The notes under the pieces: generated by a model
What the model saw: only the letters and a program-made list of their open reading frames with translations
Database searches by the model: none
What the model was told of the DNA's origin: nothing
NCBI GenBank assembly: GCA_964539095.1
Contig: CAZIFL010000014.1
Location: 1-64,000 of the forward strand
Direction of reading: 5' to 3'
DNA length: 64,000 nt
Origin: DAIPKP01 sp964539095
GTDB lineage: Bacteria; Synergistota; Synergistia; Synergistales; Aminiphilaceae
Shown: positions 26,286 to 35,637 of the stretch, in pieces
How the letters are laid out: each line of letters opens with the position of its first letter
Numbering within the stretch: the first letter of the stretch is position 1
Made by a program: the position numbers and the translations under genes

Positions 26286-27005
26286 CTACTGCTGGGCATA
26301 CTGCGAAAGAAGCACAAGATCAACCCGCCGATTCAAAGCTCGGTGCTCCTCGGTATCGTTAGGAACCAGCGGCTTGTACTGACCGTATCCCACAGATTTG
26401 AGACGATAGGGAGAGAGCCCCCCAGCATCATAAAGGTAGGATGCCACCGTGGCGGCCCGGATTGAAGAGAGCCCCCAATTATCCTTATAGGGACCTCCCC
26501 GGAGAGGAAGCGCATCCGTATGTCCCTCCACAGCCACAGGTATCGAGACAAGCTGCAAGATCTCTCCCAGCTTGGAGAGCACCCGTTTTCCCCCAGGGAG
26601 AAGATCGGATGAGCCGAGAAGAAAGAGAAGCTGATCCGCCAGGGAGATGGTAACCCCTCTCTCGGAGATCTGTACGGTGACATCCTCCTCCAGCCCCTCA
26701 TCCCGAATGAGCGTTTGGATCTTTCGCGTCACCTCCAGAATATCCTGGGTCTGGCGCCGGGCATCCCCCGCATCGGTCCCTGCAGCCCCCCCGAAGATCT
26801 CCGGGCTCTGTTGCAGGGTCTCCCCCCCCGGCAGGGCCCCGATGGCCCCCTGAAAGGAGAGAATGAGTTTTTTAAATTTTACCACATCGATGGTGGAAAA
26901 GGAAAAGAGAAGCACAAAAAAGGTAAGGAGCAATGTCACCATGTCTCCATAGGTGGTAAGCCAGTTGACAGCGCTCTCCTCCTGCTGTTTTCTTCTTCTC
27001 GCCAT
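26286..27005 (-). CDS. motB: Flagellar stator protein MotB
   Basis: A 239-residue stator subunit. The ion-carrying Asp21 sits in TTYGDMVTLLLTFFVLLFSFS at the start of the only helix (19-42). A plug/linker follows, then an OmpA-like peptidoglycan-binding domain (about 115-235) with EGHTDALPLRGGPYKDNWGLSSIRAATVASYL and NRRVDLVLL. The ion used (proton or sodium) cannot be decided by eye. It lies 36 nt after motA. Confidence 0.95.
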   Translation of the reverse strand: MARRRKQQEESAVNWLTTYGDMVTLLLTFFVLLFSFSTIDVVKFKKLILSFQGAIGALPGGETLQQSPEIFGGAAGTDAGDARRQTQDILEVTRKIQTLIRDEGLEEDVTVQISERGVTISLADQLLFLLGSSDLLPGGKRVLSKLGEILQLVSIPVAVEGHTDALPLRGGPYKDNWGLSSIRAATVASYLYDAGGLSPYRLKSVGYGQYKPLVPNDTEEHRALNRRVDLVLLSQYAQQ

Positions 27006-27041
27006 GACGCACTCCGCCCCTTCTGTTTATCTGTAAAACGC

Positions 27042-27875
27042 TTAGGCCTCCACCTCTTCCTTGCCTCCCCGCTTCTGCTCTTCCAAATCCTGACGAAGCT
27101 TGGGAGGGAGAAAAACCTTGAGCTTCTCTTCCACAATCCGGGGATTTTCCCCCGCCTGAATGGAGAGAACCCCCTCCACAATAAGTTCTCGGGAGAGAAT
27201 TTCTTCTTTGGTTCGAGAGGCGAGCTTCTTCGCCAGGGGGATGGCAAAGACATTGGCGATAAAGGAGCCGTAGAAGGTTGTGATCAAAGCCACCGCCATA
27301 CCGGGCCCCAGGGCATCGGGATCATCCAGATTTTTGAGCATCATGATAAGCCCCACCAGGGTACCCAGCATACCGAAGGCGGGGGCGATCTCCCCCATGA
27401 GATCCAGCATCTTCTTTCCTTCGAAGTGACGCTCCTCAAGAAGGCCGATCTCCGTATCAAGAATGGCCTTCACCAGCTCCGGATCAGTACCATCCACCAC
27501 AAGCTGAATAGATTTGCTGATAAAGACATCCTCCAGCTGCCCTGCATCCTCTTCCAGGGCAAGAAGCCCTTCTCGCCGCGCCTTTTCGGCAAAGCTTACC
27601 AGGGTCTGCACCAGACCGATCATGTCCGGAGATGTTGCAAAAAATCCCCTCCGGATGACCTTGGGAAGCGTTTTAAGCTGCTCCATAGAGGTAGCCATGA
27701 TAACCGCCCCCAGAGTACCTCCTCCGGTGATGAGCATGGATTGATAATCCACAAAGGCTCCCGGCTCTCCTCCTGCAATGATTCCCCCGATAACAAGAAC
27801 AAGAGCGAGAGATAAACCTATAATGGTTGCGAGATCCACTACAACGCCACCTCCCTGGGCATGGGCTGATGCCAT
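27042..27875 (-). CDS. motA: Flagellar stator protein MotA
   Basis: A 277-residue membrane protein with four predicted helices (about 14-35, 40-60, 165-190, 195-220). Conserved segments are GGTLGAVIMATS, EDAGQLEDVFISKSIQLVVDGTDPELVKAILDTEI, PAFGMLGTLVGLIMMLKNLDDPDALGPGMAVALITTFYGSFIANVFAIPLAKKL. The charged cytoplasmic loop that contacts FliG lies between helices 2 and 3. It is 18 nt downstream of flbD and co-oriented with motB. Confidence 0.96.
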   Translation of the reverse strand: MASAHAQGGGVVVDLATIIGLSLALVLVIGGIIAGGEPGAFVDYQSMLITGGGTLGAVIMATSMEQLKTLPKVIRRGFFATSPDMIGLVQTLVSFAEKARREGLLALEEDAGQLEDVFISKSIQLVVDGTDPELVKAILDTEIGLLEERHFEGKKMLDLMGEIAPAFGMLGTLVGLIMMLKNLDDPDALGPGMAVALITTFYGSFIANVFAIPLAKKLASRTKEEILSRELIVEGVLSIQAGENPRIVEEKLKVFLPPKLRQDLEEQKRGGKEEVEA

Positions 27876-27893
27876 CCTGGCACAAGATGTCTT

Positions 27894-28151
27894 TTATTGT
27901 AACACACCGGAAGAGCCTTGGGACATCTTGGGGAGTCCTCCAGAAGGCCCCCCGCTCCAGCCGGGAAAGCCCGAAAAAATCTCCCGACGGTACGCCACAA
28001 TGCTCCGGCGCACCTCTTCAGGAGTCTCCGTCACCACATAACGATGACCGTTATGGAGAAGCACCACCGTATCCGGGTTGGCCTCCACCGTTTCGATATG
28101 ATCGGGATTCACCATAAAGGCAGAACCGTTTATTCTGTGGAGTTGTATCAC
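27894..28151 (-). CDS. flbD: Flagellar protein FlbD/SwrD
   Basis: An 85-residue protein. MIQLHRINGSAFMVNPDHIETVEANPDTVVLLHNGHRYVV is the complete FlbD signature. In B. subtilis the homologue SwrD raises flagellar motor power. GTG 28151 is chosen because GAGG lies 8 nt upstream and the family begins at this point; an in-frame GTG at 28160 is possible. It is the first gene after a strong terminator and sits directly before motA, which fits a link to the stators. Confidence 0.92.
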   Translation of the reverse strand: MIQLHRINGSAFMVNPDHIETVEANPDTVVLLHNGHRYVVTETPEEVRRSIVAYRREIFSGFPGWSGGPSGGLPKMSQGSSGVLQ

Positions 28152-28199
28152 TCTCACCACCTCATTGCTCTCTTCCAGAAAAACTCGGGCAAGCGTAGC

Positions 28200-28246
28200 A
28201 AAAAAAGAGCAGGGAGAAAAGGGGCAAAAGCCCCTTATCTCTCTGC
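28200..28246 (-). terminator. Rho-independent terminator after flgE
   Basis: On the minus strand an imperfect hairpin (28209-28246) with core AAGGGGC-UUUU-GCCCCUU and outer GCAG/CUGC arms is followed by seven U residues (28200-28206). It lies 13 nt after the flgE stop and before flbD. Confidence 0.8.
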
Positions 28247-28258
28247 CTTTTGTCAGCG

Positions 28259-30208
28259 TTACCGCTTGAGATTGATGGTCTCTTCCAGAATAGAGTCGCT
28301 GGTGGTCACCATCCGAGCGTTAGCCTGATACCCTCGCTGCCCCTTGATGATATTCACGAACTCTTCCACAACATCCACGTTGGAGTACTCCAGGTTTCCT
28401 CCAAGGATCTGTCCTGCTCCCTCTTCCAGAGGCATCACCAGCTGCGGCATCCCTGAGTTGGAACCCACCACGTAGACGTTATCCCCCGCCTGGTTCAAGC
28501 CCCCGGCGTTGGCAAACATGGCGAGAGGAATCCGATAAAAGGGAACAATATACTCGTTGTCGTATATTCCCATCACCGTACCGTCTGCCTGTACCTGAAA
28601 ATCTACCAGAACCCCCATGCTGTGCCCATCTTGATAGAAAGCCTTGGTGGTGAAGGGAGAGCCGAACTGCGTCACCCCTCCAAGGCCATCGCCCATGGTC
28701 TCTCCAAGGAGATCAAGCTTTATCGTCTCCCGCCCCGCTCCAGCGGCAGAGAAGTCGATCTCCAGTGTCAAATCACCGGGATCCACGATCTTCCCATCGG
28801 GACCAAAACTGATAACACCGCTCCCTCCCATAATCGGAAGGCTGACATTAGAGTCGATCGCCACATCCCACGACCAGGTATTGATCCCGAGCTTCTTAAA
28901 AGTCATCTCCAACATGTACTTGTTGCCAAGAGAGTCGTAGATGGGGTAGGTAGTAGAATAGACGCTATCAAGCTTCTGGGAGATGGTGGCCACCTCCTTG
29001 TACACCCCCGAGGTAACCGGAAGCCCCGGATCAAGCCACTTAAGGGTAAAAGCAGTTCCTGTATCCTTCATCTCCAGGATCATATTCGTAGCCAGAGACC
29101 CGGGCAGAGGAGGAGCAACCGCCGTAAGATCGATATTCTGGAAGGAACCATCCCGGTTATAGTTCACTGGCACGGTATGACGGGTAGGGGCAGCTCCATC
29201 CTGGCTCACCCAGAAGACAAGCTCCGCCCCATCCGCATCAAACTCCGCAAGGACATCGTACGTGCTCCCTGCAGCAGTATCCTCCACGGTAAAGGCTGAG
29301 AAGGTCATGGTCTCGTTAAGATTGAGCACCTGCCGGTTCCCCCCCTCCCCCACCGCAAGCTCTCCTGTGGCGGGATCATAGGTAACCGGATACGCCACTC
29401 CTCCAAGGGTGATGGTAGCTCCCGAGGTAAGGTTCAAGATAGGTTTTCCCGTGGCCGCGTTGATTCCCGTGGTCTCAAAAGTGATGTCGCTTACTGCGCC
29501 GCCGGGATCTTCGAAGTGGATGGTAAGAAAGTTGGCTGCCGTATCCCCCGCTTCGAACTGCACGCTGTAATCAATCTCATTCGCCGGCGTCGCTCCGTCG
29601 GGGAAGGTCATGTTCATGGTCAGCTCGGGGATCCCCGAGGGCAGAAAGGGATCCACCCCCGCATCAAGGTTGCAACGGTAAGCAATAAGGTTTGTAGCCT
29701 CCGCAGAGAGCTTATGCCCCATGGGGATGTTCACCGTGGAGAGGGTATCCGAAAGCCTGATGCCCCCCGGAGCGCTCTTATCCTGCTGGTACATATATCC
29801 CTGAAGATTAAAACCGTTCCCCGCCTGCACCAGATTGCCGTAGCCATCCTTTACAAAGTTTCCCGCCCGGGTGTAGTAGGTCTGTCCGCCGTAGTTGAGA
29901 ACGAAAAAACCGTTCCCCTCAATGGCCATGTTCGAATTTACCCCGGTATTCTCGACATTTCCCTGGGTATAGATCTTTTCAATAGCTCCGATACGGGTGC
30001 CGAGACCGATCTGCTTGGGGTTGACACCTCCCATGGTATCGTTTGCCCGGGTTCCCGCAAACTGGGTCTGATAGAGCAGATCTTCAAAGGTAGCGCTGCT
30101 TTTTTTAAAGCCCAGGGTATTGACGTTGGCCACGTTGTTTCCCGTGACATCCAGAAAGGTCTGGTAGCTTTTCAGCCCTGTCACACCAGAGAGAAGTGAA
30201 CGTAACAT
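28259..30208 (-). CDS. flgE: Flagellar hook protein FlgE
   Basis: A 649-residue axial protein exported by the flagellar apparatus, with no signal peptide. The N-terminal rod/hook motif MLRSLLSGVTGLKSYQTFLDVTGNNVANVNTLGFKKSSATF and C-terminal YSNVDVVEEFVNIIKGQRGYQANARMVTTSDSILEETINLKR are the paired coiled-coil ends of FlgE proteins. The position between flgD and flbD matches B. subtilis flgE. It is longer than the usual 260-450 residues because of expanded central D1-D2-type domains. It is one of three hook-family genes here. Confidence 0.92.
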   Translation of the reverse strand: MLRSLLSGVTGLKSYQTFLDVTGNNVANVNTLGFKKSSATFEDLLYQTQFAGTRANDTMGGVNPKQIGLGTRIGAIEKIYTQGNVENTGVNSNMAIEGNGFFVLNYGGQTYYTRAGNFVKDGYGNLVQAGNGFNLQGYMYQQDKSAPGGIRLSDTLSTVNIPMGHKLSAEATNLIAYRCNLDAGVDPFLPSGIPELTMNMTFPDGATPANEIDYSVQFEAGDTAANFLTIHFEDPGGAVSDITFETTGINAATGKPILNLTSGATITLGGVAYPVTYDPATGELAVGEGGNRQVLNLNETMTFSAFTVEDTAAGSTYDVLAEFDADGAELVFWVSQDGAAPTRHTVPVNYNRDGSFQNIDLTAVAPPLPGSLATNMILEMKDTGTAFTLKWLDPGLPVTSGVYKEVATISQKLDSVYSTTYPIYDSLGNKYMLEMTFKKLGINTWSWDVAIDSNVSLPIMGGSGVISFGPDGKIVDPGDLTLEIDFSAAGAGRETIKLDLLGETMGDGLGGVTQFGSPFTTKAFYQDGHSMGVLVDFQVQADGTVMGIYDNEYIVPFYRIPLAMFANAGGLNQAGDNVYVVGSNSGMPQLVMPLEEGAGQILGGNLEYSNVDVVEEFVNIIKGQRGYQANARMVTTSDSILEETINLKR

Positions 30209-30229
30209 GGCATTCTCCTCCTCTCTGCC

Positions 30230-30637
30230 CTAGGAGACAGCGATGACGCTGTCGAGATAGATAGCGCTGTCGTTATTGAGAGTCAGCACCACCGCACCGT
30301 TATCGAAGGCTACCCCGGTCACGACACTCTCCTGAACAGATCCGTCACCGTCCACGTAGGCCACGGTGCGATCAATAAAGCTCACCGCATTGATCATGGA
30401 GAAGTTGGCAAGGTTCTCCATTCCCGCAGCAATATTGGTCATCTGCTCCAGAGAGCTGAACTGGGCCATCTGGGCGATAAATTCCTTATCCTCCATGGGC
30501 TCCAGAGGGTTCTGATGCGTAAGCTGGGTAATGAGGATCTTGAGAAAGTCATCCTTCCCCAGCGTATCGCTAGCCGACTTGGCAATGCTCGCCCCCTGAG
30601 AGGTTCCCTGGGCACTTGCTGTTCCCTGTATCTCCAT
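30230..30637 (-). CDS. flgD: Hook capping/scaffold protein FlgD
   Basis: A 135-residue protein with the conserved FlgD N-terminal export and capping region LGKDDFLKILITQLTHQNPLEPMEDKEFIAQMAQFSSLEQMTNIA. A short beta domain follows (SFIDRTVAYVDGDGSVQESVVTGVAFDNGAVVLTLNND). It lacks the larger C-terminal Tudor/FnIII domains of enteric FlgD, as in B. subtilis. ATG 30637 follows AGGAG by six bases. It lies between two hook-family genes. Confidence 0.93.
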   Translation of the reverse strand: MEIQGTASAQGTSQGASIAKSASDTLGKDDFLKILITQLTHQNPLEPMEDKEFIAQMAQFSSLEQMTNIAAGMENLANFSMINAVSFIDRTVAYVDGDGSVQESVVTGVAFDNGAVVLTLNNDSAIYLDSVIAVS

Positions 30638-30678
30638 CACGATCTCCTATCCTTTCCCGGGCCTTAGAAAGAGCCCTT

Positions 30679-30706
30679 CAAGCGGGTATGCGAATACTAC
30701 CGCTTG
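30679..30706 (-). other. Perfect hairpin spanning hook gene stop codon
   Basis: The minus strand reads CAAGCGG-TA-GTAT-TCGC-ATAC-CCGCTTG, a two-part stem that contains the stop codon of the 927-aa hook gene. No U run follows, so it is not a terminator. It may tune read-through or mRNA stability between that gene and flgD. Confidence 0.4.
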
Positions 30707-33480
30707 ATGTTGACAAGCTCTTCCAGCACCGAATCGCTGGTGGTAACGGTACGAACGCTGGCCTGAAAGCCACGCTGGGCCTTGATGAGGGTGATGAACT
30801 CCTCCGTGAGATCCACGTTGGACATCTCCTTATTGCCTCCCAGAATCTTCCCGGCTCCTCCGCTCTGGGGAGAAACCACCTGGGCAAGGCCAGAGTTGGA
30901 GGTGGAGCGGAAGCAGGTATCTCCAACCTTCTGCAGCCCTTCGGGGTTGGCGAAGAGGGCAAGGGCGATGGTGGCCAGAGGGCGCCGCTGTTCGTTGCTG
31001 TAGACCCCGGTAATGGTGCCGTCGGGACCTACGGAGTAGTCCTGAAGCACTCCCATGGCATAGCCGTCCTGATAGTAGGCCTTGGTGGTGGAGGCAGAGC
31101 CGAACTGGGTAACCCCTTCGATGGGCTCCTCGTTAAAGGAGCGGCCGGAGAAGTCCAGCTTGACATCCGCATTATTCGCACCGATGGCAGAGAACTGCAC
31201 CTCCAGGGTAAAGACATCGCTCCCCTTGATCATGCCGTTCTCGTCGAAGGTGATGATTCCCGATGCGGGAGAGAGGGGGATAAAGGAGTCCCCATCCTCG
31301 GGGAACCAAGCTCGCCAGCGCCACTGTCCCATGCCGCTGTCGGGGTTTTCCAGCTCCAGCTTCTCCCAACTTACCTCCAAGGTGTGAGCATTACCGAGAG
31401 AGTCGTAGATATCCACCTTGGTGGCATGAACGCTTGTGAGCCGCTGGTTCAGCGTGGCAAGCACATCCGCCCTAGGAGCGTCCCCGGCGGCGGGAGGACC
31501 CGCGGGATTGTTATTATCCGAAGCCCGGATCTCCATAGCCCTGCCGGCGCTGGAAGCCTGAAGGAAAACGTTCAGAGCGTTGCCATTACCATCATCCAGC
31601 TGCAGAGAGGGAATAGTCGGAGATGCCTCGTAATTCCGGAAGGTACCATCGTTGTTGAAGTAGAGAGGGTAGGGGTTGGAGATTGTTACAGCCGCTGTGG
31701 CACCTACGGGAACCGTTGCGGGAGAAACCGTAAGAGTCACATTGGCAGAGGGAGTAGGAACAGTCATTGGCGCCGTAATAACATACTCCTGATTACTCCC
31801 CGCAAGGGTAAGGATATCTCCAACGTTAAACTGCATTCCCGCAGGAAGACCTCCCACCACAACGGAATCCCCCCCGGTACCCGCAGCGACACTCGTCCCA
31901 GCCGAAGTAATAACAGTTCCCGTGGCGGAGAAGGTGGAAACCTCGCGGTCTGCTCCGTCCGAAGAGACGTACCAGAGTTTGAAGCCGCTCTGGGTGGACT
32001 GGAGATTATCGAACTCCACCAACACCTGCCAGGTGCGAGTGGGATCGTTGGGGTCCTTAAAGGACATGTATTCCAGATCCAGGGTATCCAGCACATTCAG
32101 CTCCCACTTGTCCGGCCCGTTCTGGATGGTCAGAAGCCCCGTAGCAGGATCGTAGGAGGTAACATCGGTGCCACCGAAAAGAGCGGTAACACCACTGAGC
32201 TGCTCCGACTGGCCAACAATCGTGGCAACAGAGGGGGAAACAACATTGTTGACGATAACCGAAGAGACCTGTACGAGGGCTTCTCCGGAAGCAGGAACGG
32301 TGATCCCTTCATGGAGCACATATTCATCGCCACCGATGGTAAGTATATCCCCCGCCTGAAAGACAGCTCCTGCCGGAAGGCCATCCAGAAAGACCCCGGA
32401 CACATTAACCGTTGCGTTGTAATCTAAGGTGCCAGTGCTCGTAACCGGACCGGGCTGCGTTATGGTTATGGTATCGCCCGCCGAAGCTTCGCCATTCGGT
32501 TGTATCGGCTGGTCGAGTTCAAAAATCGTAAGTCCCCCGGGAGTGGTAGTAACACCAGTTATGGTGTAAGTTACCGTCCCCATGTCAAGCGTATCGCCTG
32601 CGGCGTAAGGACCTCCGGTAAGTCCACTCAGAGAAATACTCGTACGCCCCACAGTCGCAGCCGTCCCCAGGCTCCCGCTTACGGTCTCCTGAAAGGTCAG
32701 CTGAGGCACGCCGTTGGCATCAATGCCCTCCATGTAGAGGCGCAGGGGGGTGACAACTCCCGTGTTTGGGTTCGTGAAGTCGATCCGCATGAACTGGGAT
32801 CCCACTCCTCGCACCGGGGCGCCATCCTCCTCATCGAAGGTAATGGAATACTGCACACCGCCGATGGTGGTTGTCTGGGTCGTCCCCTGAATGGTAAGTC
32901 CTGTGGGGAGGTAGCTCGGCACTCGGGCATCAAGGTTACAACGGTACCCCACCAGGGAGGTCTCCTTAGCGGGGAGCTTCTGCCCTACGGGGATGTTGAT
33001 GTTCTGGAGGGTGGTTCCCTGAATATACCGTGCGGGATCGTTAGGATCCTGGGTCATGGAGTACCCCTGCACCAGATACCCCGTGCCGGACTGCACCAAA
33101 TTCGAGGAGCCGTCCAGACCGAAGTTCCCCGCCCTGGAATACACGGTGGAGAGCCCCTCTTTGAGAACGAAGTAGCCGTCCCCCTGAATCATCATATCGT
33201 TCCGGCTTCCGGTATACTCAAGGTTCCCCTGGCTGTGGATGGTCTCAATGGCCCCCACCTTGACACCAGAGCCCACCTGCATGGGGTTGGTCCCTCCGTA
33301 TCCCGCATCCTCGTTGGGCATGGAAGATCCCCGGGCATCCTGATAGAGAAGATCCTGAAAGATGGTGACAGACTTTTTAAAGCCCGTGGTGTTGACGTTG
33401 GCAATATTGTTAGCCGTCACGTCGAGCATGGTCTGGTGTGCTTTTACCCCGGAAACTCCGGACATAAGGGATCGCAACAT
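30697..33480 (-). CDS. Giant FlgE-family hook protein with internal repeats
   Basis: A 927-residue flagellar hook-family protein. Its N-terminus (MLRSLMSGVSGVKAHQTMLDVTANNIANVNTTGFKKS) and C-terminus (MSNVDLTEEFITLIKAQRGFQASVRTVTTSDSVLEELVNIKR) are those of FlgE. The centre contains three related segments (about 280-325, 359-407, 538-586) with the pattern GLPAG-x3-F-x2-GDILTI-x-G-x3-YVI. It lies between fliK and flgD, where B. subtilis has no second hook gene. It could be the main hook subunit, a variant or a distal hook segment; which one is not decidable here. Confidence 0.88.
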   Translation of the reverse strand: MLRSLMSGVSGVKAHQTMLDVTANNIANVNTTGFKKSVTIFQDLLYQDARGSSMPNEDAGYGGTNPMQVGSGVKVGAIETIHSQGNLEYTGSRNDMMIQGDGYFVLKEGLSTVYSRAGNFGLDGSSNLVQSGTGYLVQGYSMTQDPNDPARYIQGTTLQNINIPVGQKLPAKETSLVGYRCNLDARVPSYLPTGLTIQGTTQTTTIGGVQYSITFDEEDGAPVRGVGSQFMRIDFTNPNTGVVTPLRLYMEGIDANGVPQLTFQETVSGSLGTAATVGRTSISLSGLTGGPYAAGDTLDMGTVTYTITGVTTTPGGLTIFELDQPIQPNGEASAGDTITITQPGPVTSTGTLDYNATVNVSGVFLDGLPAGAVFQAGDILTIGGDEYVLHEGITVPASGEALVQVSSVIVNNVVSPSVATIVGQSEQLSGVTALFGGTDVTSYDPATGLLTIQNGPDKWELNVLDTLDLEYMSFKDPNDPTRTWQVLVEFDNLQSTQSGFKLWYVSSDGADREVSTFSATGTVITSAGTSVAAGTGGDSVVVGGLPAGMQFNVGDILTLAGSNQEYVITAPMTVPTPSANVTLTVSPATVPVGATAAVTISNPYPLYFNNDGTFRNYEASPTIPSLQLDDGNGNALNVFLQASSAGRAMEIRASDNNNPAGPPAAGDAPRADVLATLNQRLTSVHATKVDIYDSLGNAHTLEVSWEKLELENPDSGMGQWRWRAWFPEDGDSFIPLSPASGIITFDENGMIKGSDVFTLEVQFSAIGANNADVKLDFSGRSFNEEPIEGVTQFGSASTTKAYYQDGYAMGVLQDYSVGPDGTITGVYSNEQRRPLATIALALFANPEGLQKVGDTCFRSTSNSGLAQVVSPQSGGAGKILGGNKEMSNVDLTEEFITLIKAQRGFQASVRTVTTSDSVLEELVNIKR

Positions 33481-33558
33481 GGCACATTCCTCCTTATTTG
33501 CTGGTGATGTTTTCGTGATGTTCGGTTTGTAGATCGGAAAAAGAGTTCTGTTCGAGTC

Positions 33559-33570
33559 GCAATCCCTTGC
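33559..33570 (-). repeat. GCAAGGGAYTGC motif, copy 1
   Basis: GCAAGGGATTGC lies about 80 nt upstream of the 927-aa hook gene, inside the 171-bp gap after fliK. A copy differing at one base lies before another hook gene at 36967-36978. Each has short GCAA/TTGC-type symmetry and could be a shared leader or regulator site. Confidence 0.3.
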
Positions 33571-33651
33571 GTATGGTCACACTCCACATCCCTATGAAGT
33601 TTCATATCCTTTTTCGGAACTCCTGCAGACTTTCTAAAGGGGTGATTCTTT

Positions 33652-35607
33652 TCAGGCGGTCCAGGAAAGAAGCCCGCGCTCCATATCCAGCTGGTAGGTG
33701 GGCAGATTATCTTCCCCTTCCAGATCGTAGCTCCCCGGTATCCCTCCGGCTCGCCTTCGGGAGGCCTGATCCTCCCGGGGATTTCCCCCGGAAGAGGCCT
33801 GATCCCCCCCCTGGCGGACATCCACCGAGAGACTTGTTACCGCCACTCCCTGCTGCTGGAGGGAGGAACGGAGAAGCTCCATCTGGGACTGTAAAAGCTG
33901 CCGCAGCCCCTCATTATCCACCCGGAGCACCGCACTCATCCCCTGATCGGTGCTCTGAAGCGATATGGTAACCCGGCCGAGGGCAGGGGGATCTACGATG
34001 ATCTGAGCTCGGCTCCCCTGGAAGGTGCGCACTATCCGCACCGTAGCGGCCACTCCCTCCCCAAGGGAGGGAAGCCCCCGCTGGGGGAGGGTATAGCTTC
34101 CGGAAGGGACGGAACTCTCGGCACCACGGGGAGCCTGGGAGGCGGAGGCTACAGACACTCCGCCTGCGTTACGCGATTCAAGATGCTGCTCGAAAGAAGG
34201 CTTCTCCCCCGCATCGCGCGAAGAAAGGGATTCTCTCAATTCCCCCGTTCTTGAGGAAAAAAGAAATTTCTGAGAATCCTGAAAGCTCTTGCCTCCGGAG
34301 GCCTCTTCTCCCTCTGCCGAAGAGAGAATTCGGGGCAACTCCCCGGAAGAGGCCTGGGGAGATTCTGAGGATCCTGCTCCTCCCCGGTTCAAAAGATGGT
34401 TTCCACCTCTCTCCCCAGCAAGAGAGGTGGGGGCGGAGCTTTGAACCACTTCCTCCGCCAGAGAGCCCCTCGAGATCTGCTCCCCTATTTCGCGAAGAGC
34501 GGAGATACGCTTTGGGGGTTCTTTCTCCGGGAGAGGGGCTTCCGAAGGTTCCGCAAGAGGCCTCAGGAGCAACGGAGAGGCTTCCTCTTCTTTGGAAGGC
34601 TCCCCAAAAAGAGGGATCTCTCCAGTGGGCTTTTCCGTTTTCAAAGAAAGGTTCTCGTCGCTGTCTTTTCCGGAGTTGTTTCTTTCGGCAATTTTTCCCG
34701 TCTCCCCCTTGGGAGCGACTACAGGGAAAACCTCTTGGGGAAAAAGAGGCGCTTTTTGAGTTATTTTTTCCCCGGTGTGCTCTTCGGAGAAAAGGCCCTT
34801 TCCCAGCACCGTCTCCTCGGGAATCTTCCCGGAAAGGAACGATTCTTCGGAGGTTTTATCTTCCGGCATCCTCGAAAGGAGGGACTCTTCTTTTATCGTC
34901 TCCCCGAGGATCTCCTGGAGGGCTTCTGAAGAGAGAGGAGCCTCCCCTCTCTGGGTGGCGATATTGCGATCCATTCCAGGCAGAAGGGGGATACGCTCTG
35001 CCTCTATCTTCTCGCTCTCTCCCTGAGGAAGGGGCTCTTGAGAATTCTGGGGCTCGGGTACCACAAAGACCTGCTGCGAACCACCCGGAGTACCTCCCTT
35101 ACGATCCAGGGTCGCGAGAAGAACCATAAGCTCCGCCTCGGTCTTGCAATTCTCTCCCTGGGGGAGACTCTGTTCAGTATATTCCGCCTCTCCCTGTACA
35201 GCTTCCTCCGAGGAGTGCAGATACTGTAGCGCCACCTCCCGAAGGAGCATCAGGGAGGTGCCTTCAAAAAAGGAGAGACTGCCGGAAATGTCGAGAATCT
35301 CACGGGTTTTCTCCGAGGAGAGGATCTCTTCAAGAGATTGTAAAGCCTTTGATTCTTTCAGGAGCTTGAGATCTTCTGAAAGTTCTCCCTGGAGATCCTT
35401 CCCCACGGTTCCCGAGGAGTCCTGCTGATCCCCCTTCTGTTCTTTCAAAAAACCCTGGCTTAAAAGCTCCTCAAAGGCCTTTCGGGATTCTGAGAGAAGG
35501 CCTTCTCCGAGCAGTTCGGGTTCTTCCAGGGAAGGATGGCCTCCCCCGGGAGAAACGCCGCCGGTCTCAACGGTGAACGACCGGGGAAGGAGCGAAAAGA
35601 TATTCAT
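33652..35607 (-). CDS. fliK: Flagellar hook-length control protein FliK
   Basis: A 651-residue secreted molecular ruler. Residues 1 to about 520 are low-complexity, rich in Glu, Ser, Pro and Gly, as expected of the ruler part. The C-terminal FliK domain (about 535-620) is clear: VRIVRTFQGSRAQIIVDPPALGRVTISLQSTDQGMSAVLRVDNEGLRQLLQSQMELLRSSLQQQGVAVTSLSV. It stops hook growth by acting on FlhB. It is long relative to typical FliK (about 400-490), which may match the enlarged hook system. ATG 35607 is chosen; GTG 35616 is possible. Confidence 0.92.
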   Translation of the reverse strand: MNIFSLLPRSFTVETGGVSPGGGHPSLEEPELLGEGLLSESRKAFEELLSQGFLKEQKGDQQDSSGTVGKDLQGELSEDLKLLKESKALQSLEEILSSEKTREILDISGSLSFFEGTSLMLLREVALQYLHSSEEAVQGEAEYTEQSLPQGENCKTEAELMVLLATLDRKGGTPGGSQQVFVVPEPQNSQEPLPQGESEKIEAERIPLLPGMDRNIATQRGEAPLSSEALQEILGETIKEESLLSRMPEDKTSEESFLSGKIPEETVLGKGLFSEEHTGEKITQKAPLFPQEVFPVVAPKGETGKIAERNNSGKDSDENLSLKTEKPTGEIPLFGEPSKEEEASPLLLRPLAEPSEAPLPEKEPPKRISALREIGEQISRGSLAEEVVQSSAPTSLAGERGGNHLLNRGGAGSSESPQASSGELPRILSSAEGEEASGGKSFQDSQKFLFSSRTGELRESLSSRDAGEKPSFEQHLESRNAGGVSVASASQAPRGAESSVPSGSYTLPQRGLPSLGEGVAATVRIVRTFQGSRAQIIVDPPALGRVTISLQSTDQGMSAVLRVDNEGLRQLLQSQMELLRSSLQQQGVAVTSLSVDVRQGGDQASSGGNPREDQASRRRAGGIPGSYDLEGEDNLPTYQLDMERGLLSWTA

Positions 35608-35637
35608 ACAGCTCACCGCCCTTCTTGGGGAGGACCT

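Noticed and set aside
33500..33560. Sigma-28 promoter before the 927-aa hook gene
   Set aside because: TTCCGATC lacks three consensus positions and has no TAAA at the required distance.
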